Origin: Streptomyces clavifer
Lineage (GTDB): Bacteria > Actinomycetota > Actinomycetes > Streptomycetales > Streptomycetaceae
Assembly: GCA_014651175.1 (NCBI GenBank)
Contig: BMWJ01000002.1
Location: 739,479 to 803,478 of the forward strand
DNA: 64,000 bases
Direction of reading: 5' to 3'
Numbering within the stretch: position 1 is the first letter of the stretch; every line of letters starts with the position of its first letter. Positions 43,099-51,176 of the stretch are shown piece after piece. A program made the translations under genes and the position numbers. The notes under the pieces are model-generated. The model was not told the origin of the DNA, searched no databases, and saw only the letters and a list, made by a program, of their open reading frames with translations.

Positions 43099-44955
43099 AT
43101 GTGCCGTATACACGGATCCTTCAACGCCCGTACCACCGCCCAGGAAATGCGCGACGTCGCCGCCCGCCAGCACCACGGCGGGCCCGACGCACAGTCCTTC
43201 GCCCAGCACTCCGGCTGGGCCCTGGGTAACAACCGGCTGTCGATCATGGACCCCGAGGGCGGCGCCCAGCCGTACCGCCTCGGCGACATCACCGTCGTCT
43301 TCAACGGTGAGCTGTACAACCACGACCGGCTGCGCACCGAGCTCATCCGGCAGGGCTTCCACTTCGAGGACCGCTGCGACGGCTCGATCCTGCCCGCGCT
43401 GTACCTGACGTACGGCGACCGGTTCGCCGAGCAGCTCGACGGGATGTTCTCCGTCGCCGTCATGGACCTGCGGGGCGCCCCGCGCCTGGTGGTCGCCACC
43501 GACGCGTCCGGCATGAAGCCCCTGTACTACCACTGGGAGGAGCGCAGCGGCCGCTTCCACTTCGCCTCGGAGCTGCCGGCCCTGCTCGGCTTCACCGACG
43601 TACGCCCCTACGAGGACGAACTCGGCCTGCACACCTACCTGTCGGCCAAGACGCCCTTCGGCCAGCGCACCATGTTCCAGGGCATCGACGTCTTGCCGCC
43701 GGCCGCCACCGCGGTCGTCACCCGCGAGGAGGGTCTGCACCTCACCACCCGGCGGATGGGGTACGAGTCCGCGCCGCCGGTCCCCGAGGACCGCAGCCTC
43801 GCCCAGGCCGGCAAGGAACTGCGCGACATCCTCTCCCGCGAGGTGTCCCGGCTGCTCATCGCCGACGCCCCGGTCGCCGCCATCACGTCCGGCGGTCTCG
43901 ACTCCAGCCTGGTCACGGCGCTCGCCGCCCAGGCCCTCCGGGACCGCGGCGCGTCCGGAGCGCTGCACACCTTCAACATCGCCTACACGGGCAACTGGCC
44001 CGGTGACGAGCGGGTCTTCGCGGACGAGGTCTCCCGGCACACCGGTACCGTCCACCACCAGGTGGAGATCGACCCGGCCACCTTCCCCGACCTGATGGGC
44101 GACGTCGTACGGCACCTCGGTCAGCCCAACGCCGATCCGATCACCCTCAGCACCTTCTCGCTCTTCCGGGCGGTCCGCGACGCCGGTTTCAAGGTCGCCC
44201 TCACCGGTGACGCGGCCGACGAGCTCTTCGGCGGGTACGCCCGTATGACGCAGGCCCTCGCCGCCCCCGAGGGCGCCGACTGGGCCGGCGCCTACCTCGA
44301 CCACCTGGCCGCCGTGCCGCGGTCCCTGCGGGACCACCTCTACACCGGCGACTACGCCGCCTCCGTCCACGCCCACGGCGCTGCCGCCATGCCGCCGGGC
44401 CTCACCGAGATCCTCACGCACGGCACGGGCAGCCGCCTCCAGCGGATCTGCCGCATCGAGCAGCGCTACCGCCTGCCCGCCTACCACCTGCGCCGGGTCG
44501 ACCACCTGTCGATGGCCAGCTCGGTGGAGGCCAGGCTGCCGTTCTGCCAGCCCGCCGTCGTGCGGTACGCGGCGACGCTGCCCGACCGGCACCGCACCAT
44601 CCCCGGCACGGGCGTCAAGCGCGCCCTGTACCGGGCCGCCGACGGGCTGCTGCCGGACAGTGTCCTGAACCGCCCCAAGCAGCCGTTCACCCTCCCGATC
44701 ACGGCGATGCTGGCTCCGGGCCAGCGGATGTGGGCGATGGCCCGCGACATCCTGTCGCCGCAGACGCTGCGTGCCGACGGACGGATGCGGTACGAGGCGG
44801 TGGACGCCCTGTTCGCCGAGCAGGCGGCCCAGCCGTCCGACCAGGCGTCGCTGGCCCTGTGGGCACTGATGTCGCACCAGATGTGGCGCACCGAGTTCTT
44901 CGGCTCGTCCGGCGCGGCCTCGGTGCGCACTCCGGAGCTGGCGGTGGCCCTCTGA
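43099..44955 (+). CDS. Asparagine synthetase B family, glutamine-hydrolysing
   Basis: A 618-residue protein. MCRIHGSF gives the N-terminal nucleophile Cys (after Met removal), and the glutaminase domain continues with NNRLSIMDPEGGAQP and VVFNGELYNHDRLRTEL. The synthetase domain has the PP-loop ITSGGLDSSLVTALAAQ and ALTGDAADELFGGYARM. Both active sites look intact. AsnB-like enzymes in biosynthetic clusters adenylate a carboxylate and transfer ammonia or another amine, giving an amide, or close a ring as in beta-lactam synthetase. It lies eight bases after the bicupin stop. Confidence 0.93.
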   Translation: MCRIHGSFNARTTAQEMRDVAARQHHGGPDAQSFAQHSGWALGNNRLSIMDPEGGAQPYRLGDITVVFNGELYNHDRLRTELIRQGFHFEDRCDGSILPALYLTYGDRFAEQLDGMFSVAVMDLRGAPRLVVATDASGMKPLYYHWEERSGRFHFASELPALLGFTDVRPYEDELGLHTYLSAKTPFGQRTMFQGIDVLPPAATAVVTREEGLHLTTRRMGYESAPPVPEDRSLAQAGKELRDILSREVSRLLIADAPVAAITSGGLDSSLVTALAAQALRDRGASGALHTFNIAYTGNWPGDERVFADEVSRHTGTVHHQVEIDPATFPDLMGDVVRHLGQPNADPITLSTFSLFRAVRDAGFKVALTGDAADELFGGYARMTQALAAPEGADWAGAYLDHLAAVPRSLRDHLYTGDYAASVHAHGAAAMPPGLTEILTHGTGSRLQRICRIEQRYRLPAYHLRRVDHLSMASSVEARLPFCQPAVVRYAATLPDRHRTIPGTGVKRALYRAADGLLPDSVLNRPKQPFTLPITAMLAPGQRMWAMARDILSPQTLRADGRMRYEAVDALFAEQAAQPSDQASLALWALMSHQMWRTEFFGSSGAASVRTPELAVAL

Positions 44956-46058
44956 TGAGCGTCTCACTCGCCAGGGCGCACGGCGCCCCGTGCCCCACCG
45001 TCGTCCTCGACGGCCGCACCTTCCCCGAGTCCGAGCCCGAGCTCCTGCGCGCACTGGCCGACCTGCGGGCCGACCTGTCCGTGCAGGGGGCCGGCGACGT
45101 CCTGAAGAACGCCATCGTCCGGCCGTCCCGGCACCCGCTCTTCGACCTCGACTACCGGTTCGTCCAGTCCCTGCCGCAGAGCAACGACAGCTTCGACCTG
45201 CGCGGCTCCTGCGGCCACTCCATCCTGGCCGCCGTGGAGGCGGCCGCCCGCACCGGCATGATCCAGCCGCTGGTGCCGGGCTGCCGGGTCCGGGTCAACG
45301 TGCTGAACAACGGCGACAACGTGGTCTGCGAGACGGAGGAGACCTCCGACGGCGGCACCCGGTTCACCGCCCACTTCCTGTGCTCGCCGCCCCTGCGGCT
45401 GCCCGAGCTGCTCATGACGGGCGAGCCGGTGACCCACGTCCCCTTCGAGGGCCGGACCGTGCCCGTCTCGCTGGTGTCGATGGGCAACCCGTACGCCTTC
45501 GTCGACGCCTCCCACCTCGGGGTGAGCGGCCCCGACGCACTGTTCGCCGACGATCCGCGGCTGTTCACCGCCATGACCCGGCTGCGGGTGGCGGTCTGCG
45601 AGTCGCAGGGCTGGGACACCTTCGGGGCCTTCCCGAAGATCGCCGCCCTGCTGCCGCAGGAGGGTGGTGGACTGTTCGTCCGGGCCGTGTCCGTGCCGTC
45701 CTGGCACCCCACGGTCGCACTGACCGGCGCGATCTGCCTGGGTGCCGCCGCCGGCATCGAGGGCACGGTTCCCTGGTCGCTGGCCGACCGGGCGGCGCAG
45801 GAACCCGACGCGCTGCTTCCGGTACGCACCCCCGGCGGGTGCGTGCGGGTCGCCGCCCGCTCGACGCTCGGCGACGACGGGGAGCGCAGGCTCGCCTGGG
45901 TGTCGGTCGCCGAGAAGCAGGTCGAGTACCGGGGGCTGCTGCCGCGCCTCCGGTCCGCCTCCGCGGCGGCCGGGCCGGCCGCCGGCTCCCGCCCCTCCGT
46001 ACTCGCCACGTCCGACCACGCATCCGAGGAGACCTCATGGGTTCCGCTGACAGCCTGA
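44955..46058 (+). CDS. PrpF/diaminopimelate epimerase-fold isomerase
   Basis: A 367-residue protein of the PrpF (methylaconitate isomerase) branch of the DAP-epimerase fold. Motifs are DLRGSCGHSILAAVEAAART in the first half and SWHPTVALTGAICLGAAAG in the second. The conserved Cys in SCGHS fits an acid/base residue. Such enzymes shift a proton or double bond next to a carboxylate, or racemise an amino acid. Its start overlaps the stop of asnB by one base (TGATG), and its end overlaps the next gene by 22 bases. Confidence 0.85.
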   Translation: MSVSLARAHGAPCPTVVLDGRTFPESEPELLRALADLRADLSVQGAGDVLKNAIVRPSRHPLFDLDYRFVQSLPQSNDSFDLRGSCGHSILAAVEAAARTGMIQPLVPGCRVRVNVLNNGDNVVCETEETSDGGTRFTAHFLCSPPLRLPELLMTGEPVTHVPFEGRTVPVSLVSMGNPYAFVDASHLGVSGPDALFADDPRLFTAMTRLRVAVCESQGWDTFGAFPKIAALLPQEGGGLFVRAVSVPSWHPTVALTGAICLGAAAGIEGTVPWSLADRAAQEPDALLPVRTPGGCVRVAARSTLGDDGERRLAWVSVAEKQVEYRGLLPRLRSASAAAGPAAGSRPSVLATSDHASEETSWVPLTA

Positions 46059-47314
46059 CCGCCGTGCGCGGGAGCACTCCGCCGCGGACACTGCCCGATG
46101 CGTACGCCGTCGGTTCGTACACGACATCCGGCTCCCCCGGTGCCAGCCGCGTCCGCTCCGTCCCTCCCGCCCCTCTCGTCCCTTCGTCCGACGTGCTGAG
46201 CCGGCTGTCCGCCTGTGCCGAGGCGGCCGACCGCAGCGGGGAGCCGGACCGCGAGGCCGTCGCCGTGCTGCGCGACAGCGGGCTGCTGGCCCTCGTCGTC
46301 CCCAGGTCCCACGGGGGTGCGGGAGCCGACGCGGTGGCCCTCAACACCTGTGTCGAGCAGGTCGCCGCGGTGAACGCGTCCGCCGCGATCATGCTCTTCC
46401 AGCGCTGCGCCGTCACCAGCCGGATCGTCGAGAACGGCACCCCCGCCCAGCACCGCGAGGTGCTGCCCAAGCTGGCCGGCGGCCAGTGGCTGGCCGCCTC
46501 CGCGTGGTCGGAGAGCGGGGCGGGCGCGGACAAGAAGAACCTGTCGACCGTGGCCCACCGCACCCCCGACGGGGGCTGGCTGCTCGACGGGGCGAAGTCC
46601 TTCACCACCAGCGCCGGACTCGCGGACGTCTACCTCGTCCTGGCCCAGTCGCAGGAACCGCCGGAGTCACAGGAACCGCGGGCCGGGTCGCCCGCATCGG
46701 CCTCCTCCTCGCAGGACACCGGGTACGGGGCCGCCGGGCAGACCTTCTTCCTGATCCCCGGCGACCATCCCGGTCTGCTGCCGGACACGTCGCTCCGGCT
46801 GACCGGTATGCGCGGGTCCGCCACGGGCTTCGTGTCGGTGCGGGAATGCCGTGTCCCCGACTCCGCGCGGCTCGGTGCCACGGGTGTCGCCGCGTCCATC
46901 ATCGCCCGGGTCCGGGACAGTGGGGCCACGCTCGGCGCGGTCGCCGTCGGGGTCGCCCAGGCGGCTCTCGACGCCGCGCACGCACACGCCGCACGCCGGG
47001 GGCTCTACGCCCACCAGGCGGTACGCCACCGCCTCGTCGACCTGGCCACCCAGGTCGAGTCCGCCCGCGCGGTGGTGGAACGCGCCGGCCGCCGCACCGC
47101 GGCCGATCCGGGACTGACCACCCTGCACTCCAAGCTGGCCGCCTCCGCGGCGGCCGAGCGGGTGGTGGCGGACGTGGCCCAGTTCCTCGGCTCGGCGGGA
47201 TACGTCGAGACGCACCCGATCAACCGGTTCGGGCGCGACGCCCGTGCCGTCGCCCTGATGGGACCGACCAACGACCTCTGCAAGGAATTGGTGAGTCTGC
47301 CGTGGAATCGATGA
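46037..47314 (+). CDS. Acyl-CoA dehydrogenase-fold flavoprotein, possibly a two-component monooxygenase
   Basis: A 425-residue protein with ACAD features: EAVAVLRDSGLLALVVPRSHGGAGAD, ASAWSESGAGADKKNLST (flavin contacts), LTGMRGSATGFVSVRECRVPD and a C-terminal helical bundle ending GRDARAVALMGPTNDLC. At the position of the usual catalytic Glu (YEGT in many dehydrogenases) it has MGPT, so the common base is missing. With a flavin reductase two genes downstream this favours an FMN-dependent oxygenase of the ACAD fold (DszC- or nitrososynthase-like) over a dehydrogenase, but the latter is not excluded. The first 45 residues are a low-complexity extension. Confidence 0.85.
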   Translation: MGSADSLTAVRGSTPPRTLPDAYAVGSYTTSGSPGASRVRSVPPAPLVPSSDVLSRLSACAEAADRSGEPDREAVAVLRDSGLLALVVPRSHGGAGADAVALNTCVEQVAAVNASAAIMLFQRCAVTSRIVENGTPAQHREVLPKLAGGQWLAASAWSESGAGADKKNLSTVAHRTPDGGWLLDGAKSFTTSAGLADVYLVLAQSQEPPESQEPRAGSPASASSSQDTGYGAAGQTFFLIPGDHPGLLPDTSLRLTGMRGSATGFVSVRECRVPDSARLGATGVAASIIARVRDSGATLGAVAVGVAQAALDAAHAHAARRGLYAHQAVRHRLVDLATQVESARAVVERAGRRTAADPGLTTLHSKLAASAAAERVVADVAQFLGSAGYVETHPINRFGRDARAVALMGPTNDLCKELVSLPWNR

Positions 47315-48795
47315 ACTCCGACCTCACGTCCCTCATATCCCCGTCCTCCGGTCTCCCGCACACGGCCGAGGCCGACCTGGTGGTGGAAGGCGGCCGCCTC
47401 GTCACCCCCGAGGGAGTGCGCGACGGTACCGTCGTCATCCGCGACGGCCGCGTCGCCGCCCTCCTCGCCCCCGGCGACCCGCTCCCCTCCGGTCCGCGCC
47501 TGGACGCCCGCGGCCGGTACGTCCTGCCGGGGCTCATCGACTCGCACGTGCACTTCCGCACTCCCGGTCTCGAGCACAAGGAGACCTGGGAGACCGGGAG
47601 CCGGGCCGCCCTCGCGGGCGGCGTCACCACAGTCATGGACATGCCCAACACTCGTCCGCCGTCCCTCGACACGGCCACCCTGCGGGCCAAGGCCGCCCTG
47701 ATCGCCGGCCGCTCCTACGTCGACCACCGCTTCCACATGGGGGCCGACCCCGACCACCCGGAGGTCCTCGCCGACCTGGACCCGGCGGTGGCGACCTCGG
47801 CGAAGGCGTTCATGGCCGGGCACCACACCGCGCCCGTGGTCTTCCGCGAGGCGCACCAGCTGGAGGCGGCCTTCGCGGCCGCCGCGCGGGGCAACGTACG
47901 CCTGGTCCTGCACGCCGAGGACCAGCACGTCTTCGACCTGCTGGACTCCCGCGGCGGGGATCCCCACTCGTACGACGCCTACGAGCCGCACCGCCCGCGC
48001 TCCGGAGCGATCGTCGCCGTCGCCAAGGTCGTCCATCTGGCCCGGACCCACGGCACCAAGGTGCACGTGCTGCACGTGTCGTCGGCGGAGGAGACCGATC
48101 TGCTGGCCGCGGCGGCGGCCGAGGGGCTGCCGATCAGCTTCGAGGTCACCGGGCACCACCTGTCGTTCACCGACCACGACACGGCCAGGCGCGGCCCGCG
48201 CACCCGGCTCTCCCCGGCGATCCGCGCCCCACGCGACCGGGAACGGCTCTGGCAGGCGGTGCTCAGCGGGGAGGCCACGACCGTCGGCAGCGACCACGCC
48301 CCGCACACGGTCGAGGAGAAGAACCGCCCGCCGGCCGAGGCGCCGCCCGGTCTGCCGGGCGTCCAGGAGCTCGCCGTCTCCGTGTGGACGGGCATGCTCG
48401 CCCGCGGAATCGACGCCGACACGGCCGCCGCCCATCTGGCGCGGCTGATGGGCCGGGGCCCCGCGGAACTGTTCGGGCTGGCGGGCAAGGGCCGGCTGAC
48501 GGTCGGCGCCGACGCGGACATCGCGCTCCTCGACCCGGCTGCGCGCTGGCAGCTCTCGGCGTCGCACGTGGAGTCGCTGTGCGGCTGGTCGGCGTACGAG
48601 GGCTGGATGTTCACCGGGCGCTTCACCACGGTGGTCACGGGCGGCCAGGTCGCCTGGGACCTGACACGGGGAACGGCGGGGGCGCCGCGCGGCCGATGGC
48701 TGCCCGGTCCGGACCGGGCCGCCATGGATCACTCCGCGCCGGCCCTGCCGACCGTGCGGGACCTCGAACTGGAACTGGAAGGGGCATCCCGATGA
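47311..48795 (+). CDS. Dihydroorotase/allantoinase-like cyclic amidohydrolase
   Basis: A 494-residue amidohydrolase. Metal-site residues are complete: DSHVHFRTPGLEHKETWETG (HxH), TSAKAFMAGH (carboxylated Lys), VLHAEDQ, VHVLHVSSAEE and VGSDHAPHTVEEK. The sequence is closer to dihydroorotase and allantoinase than to urease-type enzymes. It opens or closes cyclic ureides or hydantoin/dihydropyrimidine rings. A primary pyrimidine role is unlikely, because no pyr genes are near and the gene overlaps both neighbours by four bases within the cluster. A possible alternative start is GTG 47302. Confidence 0.9.
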   Translation: MNSDLTSLISPSSGLPHTAEADLVVEGGRLVTPEGVRDGTVVIRDGRVAALLAPGDPLPSGPRLDARGRYVLPGLIDSHVHFRTPGLEHKETWETGSRAALAGGVTTVMDMPNTRPPSLDTATLRAKAALIAGRSYVDHRFHMGADPDHPEVLADLDPAVATSAKAFMAGHHTAPVVFREAHQLEAAFAAAARGNVRLVLHAEDQHVFDLLDSRGGDPHSYDAYEPHRPRSGAIVAVAKVVHLARTHGTKVHVLHVSSAEETDLLAAAAAEGLPISFEVTGHHLSFTDHDTARRGPRTRLSPAIRAPRDRERLWQAVLSGEATTVGSDHAPHTVEEKNRPPAEAPPGLPGVQELAVSVWTGMLARGIDADTAAAHLARLMGRGPAELFGLAGKGRLTVGADADIALLDPAARWQLSASHVESLCGWSAYEGWMFTGRFTTVVTGGQVAWDLTRGTAGAPRGRWLPGPDRAAMDHSAPALPTVRDLELELEGASR

Positions 48796-49385
48796 GCGCC
48801 ACGAGCCTGCTGACCGCGTCCGCGGCGCCGCGTACGGCGGCAGCCTCCGTCCTGGACCCCGAGGAGTCCGGCACGGTCATGTCCCGCAACATCCCGGCGG
48901 ACGAGTTCCGTGCGGCGATGGCCTCCCTGGCCGCCCCCGTCACCGTCGTGACCTGCTACGACGACACGGGAACCCCGCGGGGCCTGACGGCGAGCGCGGT
49001 GTCCTCCCTCTCGCTGGATCCGCCGCTGATCCTGGTCTGCCTGGACCGGGGCTCGCGCACCCACGACGTGCTGACCGGCGCGACCGCGTTCACCGTCCAT
49101 CTGCTCGGACCGGAGAACGAGGTCCTGGCGCGGAAGTTCGCGGGCCCCACCGACCAGCGCTTCGAGAACGTCCCGCTGGCCACCGGCCCGACCTCCCACC
49201 ACGCACCGCAACTGGCGGACAGCGCACTCCGGTTGACCTGCGCACGGCACGACGTGATCGAGGCGGGGGACCACACGATCCTGGTGGGCCGGGTGGCCGC
49301 CTCCGACTGCCTGGGACGCCCGGCGGGCGGCCTGGTCTGGCACCACAGGGGTTTCGCACACGCGAGGCCGGTGGAGGCGCGCTGA
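48792..49385 (+). CDS. Flavin reductase domain protein
   Basis: A 197-residue protein of the HpaC/flavin reductase-like family: FRAAMASLAAPVTVVTCYDDTGTPRGLTASAVSSLSLDPPLILVCLDRGSR pattern, then AFTVHLLGPENEVLARKFAG and HTILVGRVAASD. It binds FMN or FAD and reduces it with NAD(P)H. In this operon it probably supplies reduced flavin to the ACAD-fold protein at 46037. ATGA overlap with the previous gene; the unit ends at a 16-bp hairpin. Confidence 0.92.
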   Translation: MSATSLLTASAAPRTAAASVLDPEESGTVMSRNIPADEFRAAMASLAAPVTVVTCYDDTGTPRGLTASAVSSLSLDPPLILVCLDRGSRTHDVLTGATAFTVHLLGPENEVLARKFAGPTDQRFENVPLATGPTSHHAPQLADSALRLTCARHDVIEAGDHTILVGRVAASDCLGRPAGGLVWHHRGFAHARPVEAR

Positions 49386-49979
49386 CCGGGTGGCAGAGCC
49401 GGAGAAACCTTCGGGAGAGCGCTGTGAGGCGCAGACGTGGACGTGCGCGCAACGCAGAATGAGCGGCGGCCCGGCCGGGAACCTCCGGCCGGGCCGCCGC
49501 TGCGCGTGCGCGGCGAAGGCCTGTTCGTTCCGTCCGGTGCGGGATGCCCGACGCGGCGGCCCGGCGCGAAGGTGCCGGCACGGTGCCCCATCCCGAAGAA
49601 GTCGGCGCCTCATCTGCGGTGTGTCCGGACGTGGTTGCCGCCGGTGCGCCGCTCCACCGTGACACCTCGCCGCAGTGACGGGCGCGTGGATCCAACGTTT
49701 CCGCAACGACACGCACACGTCGGGCGCATCCCGAGCCGGCACGGGGAAGCTCCGCGCGGGAATCCGCGAACCCGGCAGGCCCCTTCGTCGTGCGCAGGAC
49801 CGCTGGTCGGACGGCGTGGGTCCGAGAACTCGGTGCTCGCCGAGGAAAGCACGCCGACCGAGCACGCGCGACCGAGTGGGACCGGCCCGGTGCGGACCGG
49901 CCACTACTTTCGGAGATACACCCGTCGTAAGCCGCCTCCACACGTGCCGCCGAGGCGCGCCCTCGCGACCCGGGAGCCG
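49386..49979. other. Non-coding gap between convergent genes
   Basis: 594 bases without a convincing gene on either strand. Apart from the hairpin at 49463-49500 nothing specific is seen. Confidence 0.5.
49463..49500. terminator. Terminator of the biosynthetic operon
   Basis: Perfect 16-bp stem GCGGCGGCCCGGCCGG (49463-49478) with its complement (49485-49500), loop GAACCT. It lies 77 bases after the flavin reductase stop. Confidence 0.85.
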
Positions 49980-50441
49980 TCAGCCCTCCTCGCCGAGCAC
50001 CAGCATGATGTGCTCCGCCTCGCCGTGCAGGACCGTCCCGGTGCGCCGGAATCCGTGCTTCTCCAGCAGCCGTACCGAGCCGGTGTTCTCCCCGAAGGGG
50101 TCGGCGTGCAGCGGCCGGGCCGTCTCCTGCTCCAGGAAGAGCGTCAGCGCCCGGGTGCCGACGCCCCGGCCCCAGAACTCCCGGCCGAGCCAGTACCCGA
50201 GGAAGCGCCGGTCCCCTTGCCACCAGGCCACCAGATTGCCCGCGAGCTCCCCGTCGGCGGTGACGGCCTGGACGCGGACGGAGGGGTCCCCCAGGACCTT
50301 CGTCGTCCAGTGCTTCATGAACGCCTCGTGCTCCCGGGGCCGCCAACTCGACCGCCGCAGGGCTTCCGGATCGTGTTCCTGCGCGAAGAACACCTCCAGG
50401 TCCGCCGGACCCACATCTCTCAAACACACCTGCCCGCTCAT
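49980..50441 (-). CDS. GNAT family N-acetyltransferase
   Basis: A 153-residue GNAT protein (RimJ/RimL-like). The acetyl-CoA site is seen in LGYWLGREFWGRGVGTRALTLFLEQ, and NTGSVRLLEKHGFRRTGTVLHG closes the fold. The start at ATG 50441 (MSGQVCLRDVG) matches the family. It is on the opposite strand to the RiPP-like cluster and may be unrelated, or it could acetylate a product as self-protection. Confidence 0.9.
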   Translation of the reverse strand: MSGQVCLRDVGPADLEVFFAQEHDPEALRRSSWRPREHEAFMKHWTTKVLGDPSVRVQAVTADGELAGNLVAWWQGDRRFLGYWLGREFWGRGVGTRALTLFLEQETARPLHADPFGENTGSVRLLEKHGFRRTGTVLHGEAEHIMLVLGEEG

Positions 50442-50720
50442 GCCTACGGAGTCTGGCAGCCGCCACTGACAATCCCGCTCGGCGGACGGTCCCCGGGGCG
50501 CGCCGAGGGCGACCCGCGCCCTCATCGGCGCAGGTGCCTGGGCGCGCCGAGGGCGGACGCCGTGCGCGGAGGGCAGGCGGCAGGCGGTTCCGGCCCTGCC
50601 CGGACCGGCTGCCGCGGGCCGTATACCGGCGCCGAACCTGCGACCAGGCGTTCCCATACCGGCGGCTCATACGTTCTGTCTCAGCCGGCGCAGCGGACGC
50701 CGTTCAACAAGGAGGACAGC

Positions 50721-50840
50721 ATGCCCGAGAACACGAACCCGGAGCAGCAGGACGACATCGAGGCCGAGGTCGTCGCGCACAGCGAGGACGAGGAGCTCGA
50801 GGCAGGCTGCATCGTCAACGGCAGCAGCGCTCTCTCCTGA
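50721..50840 (+). CDS. Putative RiPP precursor peptide (39 residues)
   Basis: A 39-codon gene with an excellent ribosome binding site (AAGGAGG, 6 bases before ATG 50721). The peptide is strongly acidic in its first 27 residues (MPENTNPEQQDDIEAEVV, then EDEELEAG) and ends with a small, polar, uncharged segment beginning with the only Cys (CIVNGSSALS). An acidic leader with a short Cys/Ser/Asn core is typical of precursors of ribosomally made modified peptides. The next genes encode a glycosyltransferase, radical SAM enzyme, exporter and peptidase, which supports the call. Candidate modified residues are the Cys, Asn and the four Ser-type positions of the core. No known precursor family is recognised. 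Confidence 0.72.
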   Translation: MPENTNPEQQDDIEAEVVAHSEDEELEAGCIVNGSSALS

Positions 50841-50845
50841 GCACT

Positions 50846-50896
50846 GCGCGGGCTACTCGGCTCTCGGCCCCGGGCCGGGAACCGGGCAGCCCGCGC
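50846..50896 (+). terminator. Hairpin between precursor and biosynthetic genes (attenuator-like)
   Basis: Arms GCGCGGGCT (50846-50854) and AGCCCGCGC (50888-50896) pair perfectly, and the enclosed 33 bases contain a second stem (GGCCCCGGGCC). It begins six bases after the precursor stop. Partial terminators in this position commonly raise precursor mRNA above that of the enzymes. Confidence 0.55.
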
Positions 50897-51002
50897 CTGT
50901 TCGCGCACCCGCCGAGGGCCGCCGCACGTACTGGGGCCGCGCCCGTCGGGAGCCACCGCACCGGAGCCCGTCCCCGTCGGCCATGCCATGAGAGAGCGCC
51001 GC

Positions 51003-51176
51003 ATGACTTCCGTCGCCCGTCCTCCGGCACAGCGCCGGCACCCCCGCCCGGTCCGGCAGGACCGCGTGGGCGAACTCCCCGGACTTCCTGAACTTCCCGA
51101 GCACTCCGGCCTCCTCACCGGACGTCCGGGCCGCACGGCACCTGACCGCCGCCGCCCCGGCCGGGAGGCGTCGTGA
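51003..51176 (+). CDS. Short Pro- and Arg-rich protein coupled to the glycosyltransferase gene
   Basis: A 57-codon frame (MTSVARPPAQRRHPRPVRQD, later GELPGLPELPEHSG) with GC-rich third positions. Its TGA overlaps the GTG start of the glycosyltransferase (GTGA), and GAGAG lies before its ATG; both support expression. It contains many Pro residues, unlike the 39-residue precursor. It may be a second precursor, a leader for translational coupling or a small partner protein. No domain is recognised. Confidence 0.45.
   Translation: MTSVARPPAQRRHPRPVRQDRVGELPGLPELPEHSGLLTGRPGRTAPDRRRPGREAS

Noticed and set aside
47311-48795. Primary-metabolism pyrC
   Set aside because: No pyrimidine biosynthesis genes are nearby and the gene is embedded in a coupled biosynthetic operon.
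37069-49385. Assignment of the cluster to D-cycloserine biosynthesis
   Set aside because: The arginase-like and heme-protein genes that make hydroxyurea are absent, and several genes here (AsnB, bicupin, amidohydrolase) have no counterpart.
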